Positions 60,833 to 64,000 of a stretch of 64,000 nt of DNA are shown one piece after another. Source of the DNA: Paraburkholderia acidipaludis NBRC 101816 (lineage in GTDB: Bacteria; Pseudomonadota; Gammaproteobacteria; Burkholderiales; Burkholderiaceae). Position 1 is the first letter of the stretch. Every line of letters starts with the position of its first letter. The translations under genes were made by a program, and so were the position numbers. The notes under the pieces are model-generated. The model ran no database searches. It was not told where the DNA came from and saw nothing but the letters and a program-made list of their open reading frames with translations. Where the stretch lies: NCBI RefSeq assembly GCF_000684975.1, contig NZ_BAXZ01000005.1, positions 248,001-312,000 on the forward strand, written 5' to 3'.

Positions 60833-61774
60833 TTGGCTACGCTGATCTGCGGCTCGCTCGCCTACGACAACATCATGACCTTCGAGGGTCGCTTTCGGGA
60901 GCACATCCTGCCGGAGCAGGTGCACATCCTGAACGTAAGCTTCCTCGTGCCGACGATGCGCCGCGAGTTCGGCGGCTGCGCCGGCAACATCGCCTACGCA
61001 CTGCATCTGCTCGGCGGCGACGCGCGCATCATGGCGACGCTCGGCGGCGCCGACGCGCAGCCCTATATCGAGCGCCTCGATACGCTGGGTCTCTCGAAGG
61101 CGCACGTGCGCGTGCTGCCCGACACCTGGTCGGCGCAGGCGATGATCACGACGGACTTCGAAAACAACCAGATCACGGCCTTCCACCCGGGCGCGATGAT
61201 GCAATCGCACCTGAACCGCGCCGACGAAGCGCCCGGCATCAAGCTCGGCATCGTCGCACCGGACGGCTTCGACGGCATGGTCCAGCACGTCGAGCAGTTC
61301 GCGAGCGCCGGCATTCCCTTCGTTTTCGATCCGGGCCAGGGCCTGCCGCTCTTCGACGGCGCGTCGCTGCGCCGCGCCATTGAACTTGCGACCTATGTTG
61401 CGGTCAACGATTACGAAGCCAACCTTGTCAGCCATCGCACCGGCTGGTCGTTCGACGAGATCGCCAGCAAGGTCGACGCGCTGATCGTCACGCGCGGCGA
61501 GCACGGATCGCAGATCTATCACAGCGGCAGCATCGAAGACATTCCTGCGGTGCAGGCCGAACGCGTGCTGGATCCGACCGGTTGCGGCGACGCGTTCCGC
61601 GGCGGCCTGCTCTACGGCATCGAGAACGGCCTCGGCTGGGCAACCACCGGGCGGCTCGCGAGCCTGATGGGCGCGCTCAAGATCGAGCATCAGGGTCCGC
61701 AGAACTACACGCCTACGCGGGCGCAAATCAATGAACGGTTCAAGGCAGCGTTCGGTTACGACCTGTCGAAATGA
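60833..61774 (+). CDS. PfkB-family carbohydrate/nucleoside kinase
   Basis: A 313-residue ribokinase-fold kinase. FGGCAGNIAYALHLLGG is the first PfkB signature, and DPTGCGDAFRGGLLYG carries the anion hole and catalytic aspartate. The start LICGSLAYDNIMTFEGRF resembles the group often annotated as adenosine or sugar kinases in Burkholderia; the substrate is not clear. The start codon is TTG 60833, with AGGAA about 7 nt upstream. A good intrinsic terminator follows the stop by 5 bp. Confidence 0.9.
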   Translation: MATLICGSLAYDNIMTFEGRFREHILPEQVHILNVSFLVPTMRREFGGCAGNIAYALHLLGGDARIMATLGGADAQPYIERLDTLGLSKAHVRVLPDTWSAQAMITTDFENNQITAFHPGAMMQSHLNRADEAPGIKLGIVAPDGFDGMVQHVEQFASAGIPFVFDPGQGLPLFDGASLRRAIELATYVAVNDYEANLVSHRTGWSFDEIASKVDALIVTRGEHGSQIYHSGSIEDIPAVQAERVLDPTGCGDAFRGGLLYGIENGLGWATTGRLASLMGALKIEHQGPQNYTPTRAQINERFKAAFGYDLSK

Positions 61775-61779
61775 GCCGA

Positions 61780-61800
61780 GGCCCCACGGGGGGGCCTTTT
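61780..61800 (+). terminator. Intrinsic terminator after the PfkB kinase gene
   Basis: GGCCCC and GGGGCC form a 6-bp stem with a 5-nt loop followed by TTTT. It lies 5 bp after the kinase stop codon. It ends 12 nt before the start codon of the next gene, whose ribosome site GGAG begins immediately after the T-run. Confidence 0.75.
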
Positions 61801-61812
61801 GGAGTTACGGGA

Positions 61813-62289
61813 ATGAGAATAACAAGTCATCTGATGGCGGCAGCCATGATCGCGGGTTCGCTCGCGATGTCGGGCTGCGCATATAACAGCAGTTCCGCGG
61901 ACGTCTATACGGCGTCGCAGGCACAGCGCGAGCAAACGGTCCGCATGGGCACCGTCGAGAGCGTACGCGCGGTGAAGATCAGTTCCAACAACGGACAGCC
62001 GAGCGGACTTGGCGCCATCGGCGGCGGCGCGCTGGGCGCCGTGGCGGGCAGCCGGATCGGCGGCGGCACTGGTTCGATCGTGACGGGCATCATCGGCGGC
62101 ATTGCAGGCGCCGTGGCCGGCAACGCGATCGAGAACGGCGTCGCAATGCGCGACGGCCTCGAGATCACGGTGCAGCTCGACAACGGCGATCTGCGTGCCA
62201 TTACGCAGACTGCCACGGGCGAAGTCTTCAACGCAGGCGACCGTGTGCGCCTGCTCTCGAGCGGCGGCGTGACCCGGGTCACCCACTAA
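61813..62289 (+). CDS. Glycine-zipper outer-membrane lipoprotein (SlyB/PcP-like)
   Basis: A 158-residue lipoprotein. The signal peptide MRITSHLMAAAMIAGSLAMS ends in the lipobox MSGC. A glycine-zipper two-helix region follows (LGAIGGGALGAVAGSRIGGG and GIIGGIAGAVAGNAIENG). The C-terminus has a small beta domain with GLEITVQLDNGDLRAITQ. Proteins of this type (SlyB, Pcp) sit in the outer membrane and support envelope integrity; the precise role is unknown. ATG 61813 has GGAG 8 nt upstream, which rules out the longer frame from 61771. A terminator lies downstream at 62345. Confidence 0.92.
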   Translation: MRITSHLMAAAMIAGSLAMSGCAYNSSSADVYTASQAQREQTVRMGTVESVRAVKISSNNGQPSGLGAIGGGALGAVAGSRIGGGTGSIVTGIIGGIAGAVAGNAIENGVAMRDGLEITVQLDNGDLRAITQTATGEVFNAGDRVRLLSSGGVTRVTH

Positions 62290-62344
62290 ATAACCGGTTT
62301 TCCCCTGTACCGCGGCGGCGCCTTGCGCCATAAGCGGAACCTCA

Positions 62345-62378
62345 GGCGCATGTGCTCCCCTGTGCATGCGCCTTTTTT
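62345..62378 (+). terminator. Intrinsic terminator after the lipoprotein gene
   Basis: GGCGCATG and CATGCGCC form a perfect 8-bp stem with a 12-nt loop followed by TTTTTT, 55 bp after the lipoprotein stop codon on the plus strand. Confidence 0.85.
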
Positions 62379-62429
62379 CATGTGTCGCGCCTGACCCGCG
62401 AGCAAGCAGGACGGATGAAAAGAGGGGAC

Positions 62430-62467
62430 GAAAAAAATCCCGTCGCGGGCAAGCCCGCCGACGGGAT
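62430..62467 (-). terminator. Intrinsic terminator after the histone H1-like gene
   Basis: On the minus strand, ATCCCGTCGGCGGGC and GCCCGCGACGGGAT pair with one bulged base and a TT loop, followed by a run of seven T. It lies about 80 bp beyond the stop of the histone-like gene. With the terminator at 62345 it separates the two convergent units. Confidence 0.88.
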
Positions 62468-62548
62468 CACGTTCGGACCTCGAAATTCTCCTCGAGGTTA
62501 GTCGAACTGCGAGGCACGCACGCCGCGCGCCTCGCCTGGTACTGCGTA

Positions 62549-63106
62549 TTACGGACGGCTGCCGGTCGGGAACGGCCATGCTGCGGCCGGGTTCAGCGCC
62601 GTCTTCACCGTTGCTGCCGGCGCGGCCGGTTGTGCAGCAGCGGGGGCAGCAGGCGCGGCAGCGGCAGCCTTCTTCGCAGGCGCTTTCTTGGCTGCCTTCT
62701 TGGCGGCAGCCTTCTTCGCAGGCGCCTTCTTGGCGGCAGCCTTCTTCGCCGGCGCGGCCTTCTTCGCAGCAGCCTTCTTCGCCGGTGCGGCCTTCTTCGC
62801 GGCAACCTTCTTCACCGCGACTTTCTTCGCTGCGGCCTTCTTCGCCGGTGCTGCCTTCTTCGCTGCAACCTTCTTCGCAGCAACCTTCTTCACGGCGACT
62901 TTCTTGGCTGCAACCTTCTTCGCTGCGGCCTTCTTCGCCGGTGCTGCCTTCTTCGCAGCAACCTTCTTCACGGCGACTTTCTTCGCTGCGACCTTCTTGA
63001 CTGCGACCTTCTTCGCAGCAGCCTTCTTGGCCGGTGCGGCCTTCTTCGCTGCAACCTTCTTCACTGCGGCCTTCTTGACCGCCGGTTTCTTCTTGGCAGT
63101 TGCCAT
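62549..63106 (-). CDS. Histone H1-like DNA-binding protein (Ala/Lys repeat)
   Basis: A 185-residue, very basic, low-complexity protein made almost wholly of Lys, Ala, Val and Pro in five-residue steps such as KKVAA and KKAAP. The longer unit APAKKAAAKK occurs six times. A non-repeat C-terminus LNPAAAWPFPTGSRP closes the protein. It resembles the eukaryotic H1 C-terminal tail and bacterial H1-like proteins of Burkholderia and Bordetella (BpH1), which bind DNA without clear sequence preference. The DNA repeats make it prone to length changes and to assembly error. ATG 63106 has GGAG about 8 nt upstream (GAAGGAGAA). Confidence 0.93.
   Translation of the reverse strand: MATAKKKPAVKKAAVKKVAAKKAAPAKKAAAKKVAVKKVAAKKVAVKKVAAKKAAPAKKAAAKKVAAKKVAVKKVAAKKVAAKKAAPAKKAAAKKVAVKKVAAKKAAPAKKAAAKKAAPAKKAAAKKAPAKKAAAKKAAKKAPAKKAAAAAPAAPAAAQPAAPAATVKTALNPAAAWPFPTGSRP
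62605..63090. repeat. 15-nt based repeats within the histone H1-like gene
   Basis: The coding sequence repeats short units around CTTCTTCGC and GCAGCCTTCTTCGCCGGTGC (plus-strand view) in multiples of 15 nt, matching the protein's five-residue period. It is a coding repeat, not a CRISPR array. Confidence 0.85.
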
Positions 63107-63554
63107 TTTCTTCTCCTTCAGGTTCAGATGAGAGTCAGTTCAAACTACACCCTTCGTCAAAACCCGCTTCCCGCAAACGCTTCTCAGGGCGCACGCTACG
63201 AAGCGGGCTATTCATCGGCGTACGCTGATCCCGCGCGCTTACGCTAATGAATGCGGTAAGGCGCGCCGTGCCTTCGGGCACAGCGCGCCAGGTCAACCCG
63301 GCGTCGGATACCGACGCCGGCCAACGTTCGTTGAGGGCGCGGGGGCCACGATGCGTGGGGCCCGCGCCTTTTTCCGGGGGGAAGTTTGCCCATCCCTCTG
63401 AAGGGTTCGCAAAGTGCCGGTCATATCGATGAGCCGCCAAGGCTCCGGCCAGGCTTTGCATCAGGCGTTCCTGCTCCTAATCATCCAGCCGGCACTCGCG
63501 CGTCGCATGGCGCGGCCGGCAACCCCAAAAGACCTGATCCGCAGTGCGCCCGGC
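63107..63554. other. Intergenic region between the histone H1-like gene and nrdB
   Basis: No convincing protein gene is seen in these 448 bases. The leftward promoter of the histone-like gene should lie near 63107-63200. The central part is occupied by three consecutive GC-rich hairpins, described separately. The stretch from 63376 to 63554 follows the nrdB stop on the minus strand and shows no strong terminator with a T-run. Confidence 0.5.
63240..63375 (+). ncRNA. Candidate structured small RNA with three hairpins and a terminal T-run
   Basis: Three strong hairpins follow one another. The first, 63260-63289, has 13-nt arms with one mismatch closed by a TTCG tetraloop (C-TTCG-G). The second, 63298-63320, has perfect 10-bp arms CCGGCGTCGG/CCGACGCCGG with loop ATA. 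The third, 63336-63368, has an 8-bp lower stem GGCGCGGG/CCCGCGCC, a 2x2 internal loop and a 5-bp upper stem, and is followed directly by TTTTT. The TTCG loop and the T-run both favour the plus strand. No plus-strand gene ends just upstream. I do not recognise the RNA family, and the 5' end is a guess. Confidence 0.5.
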
Positions 63555-64000
63555 TCACTCCCAGGACAACGCACCGCCCGTCTGATATTCGATCACGCGC
63601 GTCTCGAAGAAGTTACGCTCCTTCTTCAAGTCGATCATCTCGCTCATCCACGGGAACGGGTTCTCTTCGTTCGGGAACAGCGGATCGAGTCCGATCTGCT
63701 GGCAACGGCGGTTGCAGATGAAGCGCAAATAGCTCTTGAACATCGCCGCGTTCAGACCCAGCACGCCGCGCGGCATGGTGTCTTCGGCATAACGGTATTC
63801 GAGGTCCACAGCCTTGCGGAACAGATCAGCGATCTCCGCACGGAATGTGGGGGTCCACAGGTGCGGGTTCTCGAGCTTGATCTGGTTGATGAGGTCGATG
63901 CCGAAGTTGCAGTGCATCGACTCGTCGCGCAAGATGTACTGGTATTGCTCCGCTGCGCCGGTCATCTTGTTCTGGCGGCCCAGCGCGAGGATTTGCGTGA
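63555..64000 (-). CDS. nrdB: Ribonucleotide-diphosphate reductase subunit beta, C-terminal part
   Basis: The gene enters from the right edge; about 148 C-terminal codons are visible. The in-frame start of the visible part reads TQILALGRQNKMTGAAEQYQ. ILRDESMHCNFGIDLIN carries a glutamate and histidine of the diiron site, and RFICNRRCQQIGLDPLFP is typical of class Ia NrdB. The last residues, YQTGGALSWE, form the tail that binds the large subunit. The N-terminal half, including the radical tyrosine, is outside the window. The product supplies deoxyribonucleotides with NrdA. Confidence 0.95.
   Translation of the reverse strand, partial: TQILALGRQNKMTGAAEQYQYILRDESMHCNFGIDLINQIKLENPHLWTPTFRAEIADLFRKAVDLEYRYAEDTMPRGVLGLNAAMFKSYLRFICNRRCQQIGLDPLFPNEENPFPWMSEMIDLKKERNFFETRVIEYQTGGALSWE

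Noticed and set aside
62605..63090. Regular short repeats that could suggest a CRISPR array
   Set aside because: The repeats are in-frame codons of a Lys/Ala-rich protein with no unique spacers between them.
63135..63461. Minus-strand open frame of about 108 codons between the histone gene and nrdB
   Set aside because: It runs through three strong hairpins, has no ribosome site, and its composition is not protein-like.

Overview
The window looks like a piece of the main chromosome of a Burkholderiaceae bacterium (Paraburkholderia, Caballeronia or Burkholderia type). The reasons are high GC content with strong third-position GC bias, and neighbourhoods typical of that family: lptD-surA-pdxA-rsmA facing amgK-murU; ubiE-Tim44-ubiJ-ubiB; aroQ-accB-accC-prmA-DUF3426-tpx; and an Ala/Lys-rich histone H1-like gene beside nrdB. 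The assignment rests on family recognition and gene order by eye, not on a database search. No tRNA, rRNA, CRISPR array, insertion sequence or prophage was seen.

Layout. 1-3277 (minus strand) is the start of an exopolysaccharide export locus: initiating sugar-phosphate transferase, Wza-type lipoprotein, low-molecular-weight tyrosine phosphatase and the first codons of a Wzc-type kinase, preceded by a long AT-rich non-coding region (3278-4032). 4033-6584 holds gloA, panE and a drug/metabolite transporter broken by a one-base frameshift. 6594-14342 is the envelope and cell-wall block: rsmA, pdxA, surA and lptD on the minus strand, with amgK and murU (MurNAc recycling) diverging. 14369-21748 holds an Atm1-like ABC exporter, a hotdog thioesterase, a large PAS-GGDEF-EAL protein, a nitrate-reductase-associated protein and fdhD. 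21800-28938 is a fatty-acid beta-oxidation cluster (TetR regulator, acyl-CoA dehydrogenase, FadN-type bifunctional enzyme, thiolase, enoyl-CoA hydratase).

29178-44218 is a long minus-strand run: cardiolipin synthase-like PLD, nudB, aspS, DUF502, FmdB, a TPMT-like methyltransferase, ubiB, ubiJ, a Tim44-domain protein, ubiE, DUF971, a HIT protein and a 1347-residue FAD/Fe-S oxidoreductase. 44738-48061 (plus) carries ilvA, a 5'-nucleotidase and queF. 48101-53919 (minus) carries mtgA, aroE, an RNB ribonuclease, a YqiA-like esterase and mpl. 54129-62289 (plus) carries an unknown protein with a nucleotidyltransferase-like motif, a TlpA-like thioredoxin, aroQ-accB-accC-prmA, a DUF3426 protein, tpx, a PfkB kinase and a glycine-zipper lipoprotein. 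62549-64000 (minus) holds the histone H1-like gene and the 3' end of nrdB.

How the genes work together. Most are housekeeping. Three themes recur: envelope assembly and peptidoglycan turnover (lptD, surA, amgK, murU, mpl, mtgA), ubiquinone synthesis (ubiE, ubiJ, ubiB) and fatty-acid metabolism (accB, accC and the beta-oxidation cluster). The most unusual signals are non-coding: three consecutive GC-rich hairpins ending in a T-run between the histone gene and nrdB (63260-63373), and four intrinsic terminators placed only 12-48 nt upstream of the start codon of the next co-directional gene, which look like possible attenuators.
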